Below are positions 1 to 7,642 of a stretch of DNA of 64,000 nucleotides, in pieces (the stretch's first letter is position 1; the number at the start of each line of letters is the position of its first letter). Source of the DNA: Streptomyces flavotricini (lineage in GTDB: Bacteria > Actinomycetota > Actinomycetes > Streptomycetales > Streptomycetaceae); NCBI RefSeq assembly GCF_020639365.1, contig NZ_JAINUL010000001.1:4861928-4925927 (forward strand). Direction: 5' to 3'. Position numbers and translations under genes: made by a program. The notes beneath the pieces were generated by a model, which did no database searches, was not told the origin of the DNA, and saw only the letters and a list, made by a program, of their open reading frames with translations.

Positions 1-1
1 G

Positions 2-241
2 GACCTCCTCGCGGGCCGCACCGTCCTGGTCGCCGCGCACGGCAACAGCCTGCGCGCGCTGGTCAAGCACCTGGACGGCATCTCCGACGCCGAGATCGCG
101 GGCCTGAACATCCCGACCGGCATCCCGCTCGCCTACGAGCTGGACGCCGAGTTCAAGCCCCTCAAGCCGGGCGGCACTTACCTCGACCCGGCCGCCGCGG
201 CCGCCGCCATCGAGGCCGTCAAGAACCAGGGCAAGAAGTAG
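2..241 (+). CDS. gpmA: Phosphoglycerate mutase, 2,3-bisphosphoglycerate-dependent (C-terminal part)
   Basis: This is the last 79 codons of a gene that begins before the window. The motif VLVAAHGNSLRALVKHLDGI, followed by LNIPTGIPLAYEL, is the conserved C-terminal half of the cofactor-dependent phosphoglycerate mutase family, and its His is one of the two active-site histidines. The enzyme interconverts 3- and 2-phosphoglycerate in glycolysis and gluconeogenesis in the cytoplasm. The Ala-rich tail ending in NQGKK is usual for actinobacterial copies. A strong hairpin follows 13 bases after the stop, so the transcript probably ends here. Confidence 0.9.
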   Translation, partial: DLLAGRTVLVAAHGNSLRALVKHLDGISDAEIAGLNIPTGIPLAYELDAEFKPLKPGGTYLDPAAAAAAIEAVKNQGKK

Positions 242-254
242 CACCGACCTACGG

Positions 255-297
255 ACAGGCCCCCTACCCGCTGGTTCTCGGCGGGTAGGGGGCCTGT
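255..297 (+). terminator. Intrinsic terminator after gpmA
   Basis: Two perfect 17-base arms (255-271 and 281-297) enclose a 9-base loop immediately after the gpmA stop codon. There is no long T run, as is normal for Streptomyces terminators. Confidence 0.8.
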
Positions 298-504
298 TGG
301 CGTGTGGGGCGGGGAAACCGGCGGCGGTTCGGGGATCTTGGTCGCTCGGGTGGGTCAAGCGGTCACCTGCGCGGGTCAAGCATCCGGTTTCCGGGGTGCG
401 CAGTGCGCAGGGCGAGGGTCCGATGGGCTCGCGGACCGGCCGGTCCGACCATTCCCTCGTCCTCCGCGACGGCCTCGGCCCACCGCGGGGAAGGAACTCG
501 CTCC

Positions 505-1488
505 GTGAACCAGAAGCCCGTTTCCCAGCGCTCCCGCGCCCCCCGCCGGGTGCTCCTCGCCTCCGCCCTCGCGGCGGTCGCCTTCTCCGGCCAGCTGCTC
601 ACCACGGCACCCGGCGCACTCGCGTACGACGGTCCCCACGGCGGGGGTGACAGGCCGAGCTCCGACGGCTCCCACGCCAGGGGTGACAGGCCGAGCTCCG
701 ACGGTTCCTACGCCGGGGGTGACAGGCCGGGCTCCGACGGCTCCCACGCCGGGGGTGACAGGCCGGGCTCGGGCTCCAAGGAGAAGGGGAAGGAGAAGGA
801 GCCGCAGGCGCCCGCTGTCGTCCACGGCCTGCGGGACTTCACCGCGGACGGATTCTTCACCCCGCCCGAGGGCGTGACCTCGGTCCACGTCCAGGCCTGG
901 GGCGCCGGAGGCGGCGGAGGCGGCGGAGGCGGCGGTGCGAGCGCGCCTCTGGCGGGCAACGGAGGCCAGGGCGGTGGCGGCGGCGCCGGCGGCTTCACCT
1001 GGTGCGTTCTCAAGGTGAAGCCCGGCCAGAGCTACACGGTGGACGTCGGCTCCGGCGGCGCCACGGGCACCGCCGGCCCCGGCGCGCCCGCCGGCGGTAC
1101 CAACGGACTGCCGGGCGGCACCGGCGGGACCGGCAGCCCGACGACGTTCTCCTCCTCGGCCGGCATCCAGCTCAGCACCACGGGCGGCGGCGGCGGTGGC
1201 GGAGCGGGCGGCGGCAGCACCACGACGGGCACCCCGGGTACGGGCGGCACCGGCGGCACCGGAACCTGCAACAGCCTCGACGTGACGAACCGCAGCGGCG
1301 CGAACGGCCAGGGCGGCGCCCAGGGCGGAGTGGGCGCGGCGGCCGTCGACGGCATCGTCCAGCTGCCGCCGGCGAACACCGGCGTGGGCGGCAACGGCGG
1401 CGGCGGCGGGACCGGCGGCACCGAGACCGGCGGCGCGGGCAGCCCCGGTGGCGTGGGCGGCAACGGCTACCTCGTCGTGTTCTGGTAG
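505..1488 (+). CDS. Secreted glycine-rich protein with tandem repeats
   Basis: The GTG start at 505 is preceded by a GGGGAAGGA ribosome site; in-frame codons upstream reach 304 but encode nothing signal-like. The 327-residue product starts with a signal peptide (RAPRRVLLASALAAVAF, probable cut after GALA near residue 41; the RR could make it a Tat substrate). Residues 48-89 are three and a half copies of a 12-residue repeat (GDRPSSDGSHAG type). The rest begins FTADGFFTPPEGVTSVHVQAWGAG and continues as long Gly runs, ending GNGYLVVFW. This resembles the Gly-rich all-beta domain seen in phage tail tips and surface proteins. Only two Cys are present (FTWCVL and GTCNSL), possibly a disulfide. The function is unknown; I infer an extracellular structural or surface role. 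Confidence 0.8.
   Translation: MNQKPVSQRSRAPRRVLLASALAAVAFSGQLLTTAPGALAYDGPHGGGDRPSSDGSHARGDRPSSDGSYAGGDRPGSDGSHAGGDRPGSGSKEKGKEKEPQAPAVVHGLRDFTADGFFTPPEGVTSVHVQAWGAGGGGGGGGGGASAPLAGNGGQGGGGGAGGFTWCVLKVKPGQSYTVDVGSGGATGTAGPGAPAGGTNGLPGGTGGTGSPTTFSSSAGIQLSTTGGGGGGGAGGGSTTTGTPGTGGTGGTGTCNSLDVTNRSGANGQGGAQGGVGAAAVDGIVQLPPANTGVGGNGGGGGTGGTETGGAGSPGGVGGNGYLVVFW
646..771 (+). repeat. 36-bp tandem repeat inside the Gly-rich protein gene
   Basis: Units at 646-681, 682-717 and 718-753 plus half a unit from 754 are nearly identical. They differ at a few positions (AGC/GGC, CAC/TAC, AGG/GGG codons). Each unit is 12 codons, so copy-number change would keep the reading frame. Confidence 0.9.
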
Positions 1489-1519
1489 GACGCAGGACGT
1501 CAGGGCCGGCAACGGCGAA

Positions 1520-1557
1520 AGGCCCCCTGCCCGCGGATCTCCGCGTGCAGGGGGCCT
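1520..1557. terminator. Hairpin between convergent genes
   Basis: AGGCCCCCTGC at 1520-1530 pairs with GCAGGGGGCCT at 1547-1557, extended inside by CCGCGG/CCGCG, and is followed by CTCTCCTT. It lies between the stop of the Gly-rich gene and the stop of the small Cys-rich gene on the other strand, so it can serve both. Confidence 0.75.
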
Positions 1558-1609
1558 CTCCTTGCTCCTGGTGCCGTGACGGCCGGGCCGCCGAGCCGGT
1601 CGGGCGGGG

Positions 1610-1762
1610 TCAGCCGCCGCACTGGCAGGGTGCGCCGGACTGGCAGCCGCAGCCGCAGCCCGAGCCGCAGCCGCATGCGGCGAGCAGCGGGAGCCGCAGC
1701 GGCTCGGGCCGCGGCGGCTGCTGCTCGTGCTCCGGGGTGATGGGGACGGGGGAATCGGGCAT
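1610..1762 (-). CDS. Small cysteine-rich protein (50 residues)
   Basis: The ATG at 1762 is preceded by a near-ideal GAGGAGG ribosome site, which picks this start over the longer in-frame opening that reaches 1858. The N-terminal half is Pro/Glu-rich (MPDSPVPITPEHEQQPPRPE). The C-terminal 21 residues, CGCGSGCGCGCQSGAPCQCGG, contain seven Cys separated by single Gly residues or short spacers. There is no signal peptide or membrane segment. Such a tail suggests metal binding or a scaffold for disulfides, but I know of no characterised family. No peptide-modifying enzymes lie nearby, so a RiPP precursor is not supported. It lies downstream of phoU on the same strand, with its own likely promoter. 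Confidence 0.65.
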   Translation of the reverse strand: MPDSPVPITPEHEQQPPRPEPLRLPLLAACGCGSGCGCGCQSGAPCQCGG

Positions 1763-1891
1763 GGATCCTCCTCGCAGGCGGCGTGCGTGGCGTCGTACCG
1801 GTACGTCTCGTACGCAAGGCCTCTTACTGCCTTCGCCCTCATTCATGCCCAGCCGCACCGGCGCGTCAACGGCGCATTGGAGCAGAGCGCC

Positions 1892-2569
1892 TCAGACGCC
1901 CTCGACCTGCGTCGGCGCCTGCAGCTCGTCCGCGTGCTCGCCCGTCACCAGGTAGACCACGCGCTTGGCCACCGACACCGCGTGGTCCGCGAAGCGCTCG
2001 TAGTAGCGGCCCAGCAGGGTCACGTCCACCGCGGTCTCGATGCCGTGCTTCCAGCGGTCGTCCATCAGGTGCTGGAAGAGCGTGCGGTGCAGCTGGTCCA
2101 TCTCGTCGTCGTCCTGCTCCAGCTGGAGGGCCAGGTCGACGTCCTTCGTGATGATGACCTCGGCCGCCTTCGCCATCAGGCGCTGCGCCAGCTGCCCCAT
2201 CTCCAGGATGGTGGCGTGCAGGTCCCGGGGTACGGCGGTGTCGGGGAAGCGCAGCCGGGCCAGCTTCGCCACGTGCTGGGCCAGGTCGCCCGAGCGCTCC
2301 AGGTCCGCCGACATGCGCAGCGAGGTCACCACGATGCGCAGGTCGGTGGCGACCGGCTGCTGGCGGGCCAGCAGCGCGATGGCGCGGGCCTCCAGGTCGT
2401 GCTGGAGGTCGTCCACCTTCTGGTCGGCGGCGATGACGCTCTCGGCGAGCTTCAGGTCGGCGTCGAGCATGGACGTCGTGGCCCGCCCGATCGCGGAACC
2501 GACGAGCCGTGCCATCTCGACCAGGCCTTCCCCGATCGAGTCCAGTTCCTCGTGGTACGCGTCACGCAT
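1892..2569 (-). CDS. phoU: Phosphate signalling protein PhoU
   Basis: The 225-residue product has the usual PhoU length and its two three-helix repeats, beginning MRDAYHEELDSIGEGLVEMARLVGSAI and repeated around LHATILEMGQLAQRLMAKAAEVI. Metal-binding E/D clusters of the family (EARAI, DLERSGDLAQH, DDEMDQLH, YYERFADHAVSV) are visible. PhoU links the Pst phosphate importer to the sensor kinase PhoR and damps signalling when phosphate is plentiful. It is transcribed divergently from phoR-phoP, and the intergenic region carries PHO-box-like repeats, the expected arrangement in Streptomyces. Confidence 0.95.
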   Translation of the reverse strand: MRDAYHEELDSIGEGLVEMARLVGSAIGRATTSMLDADLKLAESVIAADQKVDDLQHDLEARAIALLARQQPVATDLRIVVTSLRMSADLERSGDLAQHVAKLARLRFPDTAVPRDLHATILEMGQLAQRLMAKAAEVIITKDVDLALQLEQDDDEMDQLHRTLFQHLMDDRWKHGIETAVDVTLLGRYYERFADHAVSVAKRVVYLVTGEHADELQAPTQVEGV

Positions 2570-2679
2570 GGCTTGTCCCTCTCTTGCCTACTGCCTCTGC
2601 TGCCCGTGTGGGACGGGCCGGGGCGGCCTCGTGCCCCCACGTTGACACGGTGGGGCGCAAACGCGTCCGACTCCGGCAT

Positions 2680-2712
2680 CACAAGTGAATCAACCCCGTC
2701 GCCACGGTGAAC
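2680..2712 (-). promoter_or_regulatory. Candidate PHO box between phoU and phoR
   Basis: Read on the minus strand, GTTCACCGTGG (2712-2702) and ATTCACTTGTG (2690-2680) are 22 bases apart, which is two 11-base units, with a degenerate unit (CGACGGGGTTG) between them. PhoP of Streptomyces binds 11-base direct repeats resembling GTTCACC. Autoregulation of phoRP and phoU is established in S. coelicolor; the exact site here is inferred. Confidence 0.5.
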
Positions 2713-2785
2713 TCTGGGCGACGACTGTTCGAGGTGCCACCCGAACGGCTGTGGAAGTGCCGTCGGGCCTGCTTAACCTTGAGTC

Positions 2786-4009
2786 ATGGACGTGAACGCG
2801 GCGGTCGCCGCAGCTGCAGCGATCGCCGGTCTTTGCACCGGTGTGATCGCGATGCTGGCGTTCCGCTGGAGCGAGCGCGACCAAGCCCGCCCCACCCGGA
2901 GCTCCATGCGCCCCGACATCAACGCGGTGCTCCCGCCCGGTGTGGACACCGTCCTCTCCGTGCTCCGCTCCTCCGCCGTCGTGCTCGACGAGGGCGACGC
3001 GGTGGTCAAGGCCAGCTCGGCGGCGTACGCCCTGGGACTGGTACGCGGCGGCAAACTCGCCGTCGAGCCCATGCTCCACATGGCCCGCGACACCCGCCGC
3101 GACGGGGAAATACGCCAGGTCGAGCTCGACCTGCCCCGGCGCGGCACCGGCCGCGGCGAGGCCCTCGCGGTCTCGGCGCGCGTCGCCCCGCTGGGCTCCC
3201 GGCTGGTCCTGCTCCTGGTCGAGGACCTCACCGAGGCCCGCCGCATCGAGGCCGTGCGGCGCGACTTCGTCGCGAACGTGTCGCACGAGCTGAAGACGCC
3301 GGTCGGAGCCATCTCCCTGCTGTCCGAGGCCGTCATGGACGCCTCGGACGACCCCGAGGCGGTCAGCCGCTTCGCGGGCCGCATGCAGATCGAGGCCACC
3401 CGCCTGATCAACCTCGTACAGGAGCTCATCGACCTCTCCCGGGTGCAGAACGACGACCCGCTCGAGGACGCGGAGCCCGTACGGGTGGACACGCTGGTGG
3501 CGGAGGCCATCGACCGCTGCCGCCACACGGCCTCCTCCAAGCACATCACCATGGCCGCCGGCGGCACCGCCGACCTGCGCGTCTGGGGCAACCGGGGGCA
3601 GCTCGCGGCCGCCCTCGGGAACCTGGTCGAGAACGCCGTCAACTACAGCCCCGCCCGCACCCGCGTCGGCATAGCCGGACGCAGGGTCGCGGCACCTGGG
3701 GGAGACTTGATCGAGATCGCCGTGACCGACCAGGGCATCGGCATCCCGGAAAAGGACCGCGAGCGCATCTTCGAGCGCTTCTACCGCGTGGACCCGGCCC
3801 GCTCCCGCGCCACGGGTGGAACCGGCCTCGGCCTTGCGATCGTGAAGCACGTAGCGGCCTCACACGGCGGGGAGGTGTCCGTATGGAGCTCGGAGGGTCA
3901 GGGCTCCACGTTCACCCTGCGCCTGCCGGAAGCAGCCGCTCCGGCACCTGCCCCCGCCACCACCCCGGCCGCGGGGTCCTCCGCGCCGAGCCACCCCACG
4001 CCTGCCTGA
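2786..4009 (+). CDS. phoR: Phosphate sensor histidine kinase PhoR
   Basis: The 407-residue membrane kinase has one N-terminal hydrophobic segment (residues 4-26), a degenerate PAS-like region (about 45-150), the H-box FVANVSHELKTPVG with the phospho-accepting His167, and an ATPase domain with N-box (NLVENAVNYSP), G1 (VTDQGIGIPEKD), F-box (FERFYRVD) and G2 (GGTGLGLAIVKH). The tail is Pro/Ala-rich. It phosphorylates PhoP when phosphate is low. The response regulator gene follows after 52 bases in the same direction, and phoU is divergent upstream. The single-span architecture matches SenX3/PhoR of actinobacteria. Confidence 0.93.
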   Translation: MDVNAAVAAAAAIAGLCTGVIAMLAFRWSERDQARPTRSSMRPDINAVLPPGVDTVLSVLRSSAVVLDEGDAVVKASSAAYALGLVRGGKLAVEPMLHMARDTRRDGEIRQVELDLPRRGTGRGEALAVSARVAPLGSRLVLLLVEDLTEARRIEAVRRDFVANVSHELKTPVGAISLLSEAVMDASDDPEAVSRFAGRMQIEATRLINLVQELIDLSRVQNDDPLEDAEPVRVDTLVAEAIDRCRHTASSKHITMAAGGTADLRVWGNRGQLAAALGNLVENAVNYSPARTRVGIAGRRVAAPGGDLIEIAVTDQGIGIPEKDRERIFERFYRVDPARSRATGGTGLGLAIVKHVAASHGGEVSVWSSEGQGSTFTLRLPEAAAPAPAPATTPAAGSSAPSHPTPA

Positions 4010-4061
4010 ACCACGCTTCTCCGCGAACCAAGCCAGCCATTCCTGCCCCGGAGGTCCTTCC

Positions 4062-4742
4062 GTGACCCGAGTGCTCGTCGTCGAGGATGAGGAATCCTTC
4101 AGCGACGCCCTGTCCTACATGCTCCGCAAGGAGGGCTTCGAGGTCGCCATCGCCGCGACCGGGCCCGACGGGCTCGACGAGTTCGAGCGCAACGGCGCCG
4201 ACCTCGTCCTCCTCGACCTGATGCTCCCCGGTCTGCCCGGCACGGAGGTCTGCCGGCAGCTGCGCGGCCGCTCCAACGTGCCCGTCATCATGGTGACGGC
4301 CAAGGACAGCGAGATCGACAAGGTCGTCGGGCTGGAGATAGGAGCCGACGACTACGTCACCAAGCCCTTCTCCTCGCGCGAGCTGGTCGCCCGCATCCGC
4401 GCGGTCCTGCGCCGCCGCGGCGAGCCGGAGGAGGTCACCCCGGCCGCGCTGGAGGCCGGCCCCGTACGGATGGACGTCGACCGTCACGTGGTCACCGTCG
4501 CCGGAGCCAAGGTGGACCTCCCGCTGAAGGAGTTCGACCTGCTGGAGATGCTGCTGCGCAACGCGGGCCGCGTGCTGACCCGCATGCAGCTGATCGACCG
4601 GGTCTGGGGCGCCGACTACGTCGGCGACACCAAGACGCTGGACGTCCACGTCAAGCGCCTCCGCGCCAAGATCGAGCCCGACCCGGGCGCCCCGCGCTAC
4701 CTGGTCACGGTCCGCGGCCTGGGCTACAAGTTCGAGCCGTAA
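4062..4742 (+). CDS. phoP: Phosphate response regulator PhoP
   Basis: The GTG start at 4062 follows a CCGGAGG ribosome site. The protein has a receiver domain (residues 1-120; acidic pocket E8/D9, phospho-acceptor Asp52 in LLDLMLPG, Thr in MVTAKD, Lys in VTKPF) and an OmpR-type winged-helix domain (about 130-226, ending YLVTVRGLGYKFEP). It is the partner of PhoR and binds PHO boxes to control phosphate scavenging and, in Streptomyces, antibiotic production. A bidirectional hairpin terminator closes the operon. Confidence 0.95.
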   Translation: MTRVLVVEDEESFSDALSYMLRKEGFEVAIAATGPDGLDEFERNGADLVLLDLMLPGLPGTEVCRQLRGRSNVPVIMVTAKDSEIDKVVGLEIGADDYVTKPFSSRELVARIRAVLRRRGEPEEVTPAALEAGPVRMDVDRHVVTVAGAKVDLPLKEFDLLEMLLRNAGRVLTRMQLIDRVWGADYVGDTKTLDVHVKRLRAKIEPDPGAPRYLVTVRGLGYKFEP

Positions 4743-4780
4743 ACCGCGGGCGGGCGGCTCGGGCAAGAGGAGCCGCACAC

Positions 4781-4821
4781 ACGAAAGGGCCCCGTCCGCC
4801 GGAGCGGACGGGGCCCTTCGT
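4781..4821. terminator. Bidirectional terminator after phoP
   Basis: A 17-bp stem (ACGAAAGGGCCCCGTCCG against CGGACGGGGCCCTTCGT, with one unpaired A) lies between the convergent phoP and lipoprotein genes. Confidence 0.85.
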
Positions 4822-4837
4822 ACGTGGTGCCGCAGGC

Positions 4838-5518
4838 TCAGTGGCCGGCGCTGTGCGACGGGGAACCCGACGGGGCGCCCGAGGCCGCGCCCGACGGGGT
4901 GCCGGAAGCGGCGCCCGAGGGGGTCGTGGCAGGGGAGCCGGACGGGCTGCCCGAGGGGGCGCCCGAGGGGCTGCCCGACGGCGTGGCGCCGGGGGCGGCG
5001 ATCGGGGCCTCGGTCGGGCCGAAGCCCGCGTACATGCCGGTGCCCGGGACGACGAAGGCGGCGATCGGCACGTCCCCCGCGTTGCTCAGCTGGAAGACGA
5101 GCTCCTGCGCGTTGCCCTTCTGCACGGCCTCCCCGCCCTCGATCACGGCGGAGGGGTTGCCCTTGCCGCCCAGGACGATCGAGCCGTTGGCCGGCACGGT
5201 GACCTTGGACGCGCCCTCGGCGGGCTTCAGCACGACCTTGCTCTTGCCACCCACGAGGGTGATGGCGTCGAGGGTCTGCGGCTTGATGCCGGTGTTGAAG
5301 AGCGTCGCGGAGACGGCGGCCGGGCCCTTGCCCTCCTTCTCGCCCTGGGTGATCACCAGCGCGTTCTGGATCTTGATGTTGCCCTTGGTGACAGCGGCGT
5401 TGTCCGGCTTGATCTGGAGCGTTTCCGCGTCTTGGCCTGCACCGCAAGCGGCCAGCGAGGCGATCGAGAACACGACGGCGGTGGCGGCGAGGGCGCCGCG
5501 TCGAAGGCTGCGGCTCAC
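4838..5518 (-). CDS. Secreted lipoprotein, PCuAC/DUF461-like, with PSG-repeat tail
   Basis: The 226-residue product has a lipoprotein signal (RRGALAATAVVFSIASLAAC; lipobox LAAC, modified Cys24). A beta-rich domain follows (about 40-165: IKIQNALVITQ, AVSATLFNTG, VVLKPAEGASKVTVPANGSIVLGGKG), then a low-complexity tail of GSPSGAPSG repeats ending HSAGH. The fold pattern resembles the DUF461/PCuAC copper-chaperone-like lipoproteins common in Streptomyces. The typical copper-binding Met/His pair is not obvious, so a metal role is only a guess. It is convergent with phoP, and a 650-bp non-coding stretch lies behind its start. Confidence 0.75.
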   Translation of the reverse strand: MSRSLRRGALAATAVVFSIASLAACGAGQDAETLQIKPDNAAVTKGNIKIQNALVITQGEKEGKGPAAVSATLFNTGIKPQTLDAITLVGGKSKVVLKPAEGASKVTVPANGSIVLGGKGNPSAVIEGGEAVQKGNAQELVFQLSNAGDVPIAAFVVPGTGMYAGFGPTEAPIAAPGATPSGSPSGAPSGSPSGSPATTPSGAASGTPSGAASGAPSGSPSHSAGH

Positions 5519-6166
5519 GGCGGCGGCAACTCCTTGGACGTACGGAACGGAAGGGTGGGCAGTCTCGGAGCGGCCGAGGTAAAGCCGCCCTAAGGGTGTG
5601 TCAGCGCGCTTAGGTTACCGAGCCGCCGCCCCGCCCCCGCACCCGACCCTCCGCAGCGCACGGGCCACCCTGCGCCGGTCCCGCGATCTTGCATTCCGCC
5701 GTGGTTCACGCCGCTCTTCCTGCGGCTCTTCCCCCTGCCCTTCCGCCCGTCACTTCCCGTGCCGTTCATCTGCCGATCACGTGCCGCCCGCATATCGCCC
5801 GCCGGGGTCCCGGTGATCAATTCCGGGATTCCTTCGAACGGCCCCCCGTGATCAATTCCCGATTGGGCCTGAACCGCTCCGTACGGGTGGTCGCCAGTCG
5901 AACGGAGTAGTTCGGTTTCCCGGCTTCGAAACCGGCAAAACGGGATGTACGTCACACTGCTGCGACCGGCGCCCGGGTGTAGCGTGGCCGTTTCGCCCGG
6001 TCCGCACAGCGCCTCCGACCTGCGAATACCCCCCTCCGGAAGCTCTTCGCAGCACGTTCGTGTCGTTGTTGTCAAGCCCCGAGATGTGCCCTGACCTGCG
6101 AAAACGCCATTCATAACAGTCGGTTCTCGTGTTACCCTGGATAGCCACGGAAGGGGTACCTGTCAC
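5519..6166. other. 650-bp intergenic region upstream of carD
   Basis: No convincing gene is present; the openings on either strand have low-complexity, shadow-like translations. It is less GC-rich than its surroundings. The 12-mer GTGATCAATTCC occurs twice (5813-5824 and 5848-5859), 35 bp apart and containing the palindrome TGATCA. Close to carD, TTCATA followed after 17 bases by TACCCT (about 6109-6137) could be a sigma-HrdB-like promoter. Confidence 0.5.
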
Positions 6167-6649
6167 ATGACGTTCAAGGTTGGCGACACCGTGGTCTATC
6201 CCCATCACGGGGCCGCGCTGATCGAGGCCATCGAAACTCGCCAGATCAAAGGCGTGGACAAGACCTACTTGGTGCTCAAGGTCGCCCAGGGCGACCTGAC
6301 GGTTCGTGTGCCTGCGGACAATGCGGAGTTCGTCGGCGTTCGCGACGTAGTCGGCCAGGACGGGCTGGACCGGGTCTTCGAGGTGCTTCGTGCACCGTAC
6401 GCCGAAGAGCCGACGAACTGGTCCCGGCGCTACAAGGCAAATCTGGAGAAGCTCGCTTCTGGCGATGTCATCAAGGTCGCCGAAGTGGTGCGTGACCTGT
6501 GGCGTCGTGAGCGTGAGCGCGGGCTTTCCGCGGGTGAGAAGCGCATGCTCGCGAAGGCGCGCCAGATCCTGGTGAGCGAGCTCGCGCTCGCGGAGAACAC
6601 CAACGAGGACAAGGCAGAGGCCCTCCTCGACGAGGTTCTCGCGTCCTGA
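6167..6649 (+). CDS. carD: CarD family transcriptional regulator
   Basis: The 160-residue product opens MTFKVGDTVVYPHHGAALIEAIE, the RNA-polymerase-interacting Tudor-like domain (residues 1-60). A helical C-terminal DNA-binding domain follows (WSRRYKANLEKLASGDVIKVAEVVRDLWRRE and later KRMLAKARQILVSELALAE). CarD/CdnL stabilises open complexes at rRNA and housekeeping promoters through RNA polymerase beta. The start is supported by GGAAGGGG just upstream. It precedes ispD-ispF, as in other actinobacteria, and a short hairpin (6695-6716) separates them. Codon use is less extreme than in its neighbours. Confidence 0.95.
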   Translation: MTFKVGDTVVYPHHGAALIEAIETRQIKGVDKTYLVLKVAQGDLTVRVPADNAEFVGVRDVVGQDGLDRVFEVLRAPYAEEPTNWSRRYKANLEKLASGDVIKVAEVVRDLWRRERERGLSAGEKRMLAKARQILVSELALAENTNEDKAEALLDEVLAS

Positions 6650-6694
6650 CGCGGGAAAACCTTCACACAGTTGTGCCGCGGTGCCCGATGACAT

Positions 6695-6716
6695 GCCCTC
6701 TCCTCCACGAGAGGGC
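6695..6716 (+). terminator. Short hairpin after carD
   Basis: GCCCTCTC (6695-6702) and GAGAGGGC (6709-6716) form an 8-bp stem with a 6-base loop, followed by TGTTG. It is a plausible but modest terminator. Confidence 0.45.
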
Positions 6717-6895
6717 TGTTGCCGGGCGCTGCGGCATGTCTGTACCCACACCTTTGCTGCACTCTTTCCACCGGCGTGCCGGGTCCTGACAGCCTGCTCG
6801 ACCGGTCGTCACGGAAGGGGCGAGGGCGTCGCACCCGGCACCCTTCAGGCCATACCCATGTCGGCCGAAGTCACAAACCTGGCTCGGAGCTACTG

Positions 6896-7642
6896 ATGTC
6901 TGACGAATCGCGCCCCCACCGCACCGCCGCGGTGATCCCGGCCGCCGGCCGCGGGGTACGCCTCGGCCCCGGCGCCCCCAAGGCCCTGCGGGCCATCGGC
7001 GGCACCCCCATGCTCATCCACGCCGTCCGCGCGATGGCCCGCTCCCGGGCCGTTTCCCTCGTGGTGGTCGTGGCCCCGTCCGACGGCGCCGCCGAGGTGC
7101 GCCGGCTCGTCGACGAGCACGCGCTGCCCGAGCGGACCGAGATCCTGGTCGTCCCGGGCGGCGAGACCCGCCAGGAATCCGTGAGCGCCGGCCTCGCAGC
7201 GCTCCCCGCGGACATCACCTCCGTCCTCATCCACGACGCGGCCCGCCCGCTCGTCCCCGTGGACACCGTGGACTCCGTCGTCGAGGCCGTGCGCGAAGGC
7301 TCACCCGCCGTCGTACCGGCCCTGCCGCTGGCCGACACCGTCAAGGAGGTCGAGCCCGGCGGGCCCGGCGAGCCCGAGCCGGTCGTCGCCACCCCCGAGC
7401 GGGCCCGGCTGCGCGCCGTGCAGACCCCGCAGGGCTTCGACCTCGCGACCCTCGTACGGGCGCACGAGGCCATCGCCGTCAACGGCGAGGGCGCCACGGA
7501 CGACGCCGGAATGGTGGAACGGCTCGGCGTCACCGTCATGGTGGTTCCCGGCCACGAAGAGGCCTTCAAGGTCACCCGCCCGCTCGACCTGGTCCTCGCC
7601 GAGGCCGTACTCGCCCGCAGGAGGGCCACCGATGCCTACTAG
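6896..7642 (+). CDS. ispD: 2-C-methyl-D-erythritol 4-phosphate cytidylyltransferase
   Basis: This is the third enzyme of the MEP isoprenoid pathway (MEP + CTP to CDP-ME). The 248-residue product shows the nucleotide-binding PAAGRGVRLGPGAPKALRAIGG near the N-terminus, the HDAARPLVP motif in the centre and the TPQGF motif near residue 180. The ATG at 6896 has GGAG seven bases upstream; a longer in-frame opening to 6719 has no homology-like sequence. Its end overlaps the start of ispF by 11 bases, so the two are translationally coupled. Confidence 0.95.
   Translation: MSDESRPHRTAAVIPAAGRGVRLGPGAPKALRAIGGTPMLIHAVRAMARSRAVSLVVVVAPSDGAAEVRRLVDEHALPERTEILVVPGGETRQESVSAGLAALPADITSVLIHDAARPLVPVDTVDSVVEAVREGSPAVVPALPLADTVKEVEPGGPGEPEPVVATPERARLRAVQTPQGFDLATLVRAHEAIAVNGEGATDDAGMVERLGVTVMVVPGHEEAFKVTRPLDLVLAEAVLARRRATDAY

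Noticed and set aside
646..771. CRISPR-like array from the 36-bp repeats.
   Set aside because: The units are contiguous without spacers and encode an in-frame 12-residue repeat.
1610..1762. RiPP (lanthipeptide or similar) precursor.
   Set aside because: Cys-rich core-like tail, but no modifying enzyme, protease or transporter genes of such pathways in the neighbourhood.
5590..6114. A 174-codon minus-strand opening upstream of carD.
   Set aside because: Its translation is low-complexity with no motif, and its codon positions lack the strong third-position GC bias of neighbours.
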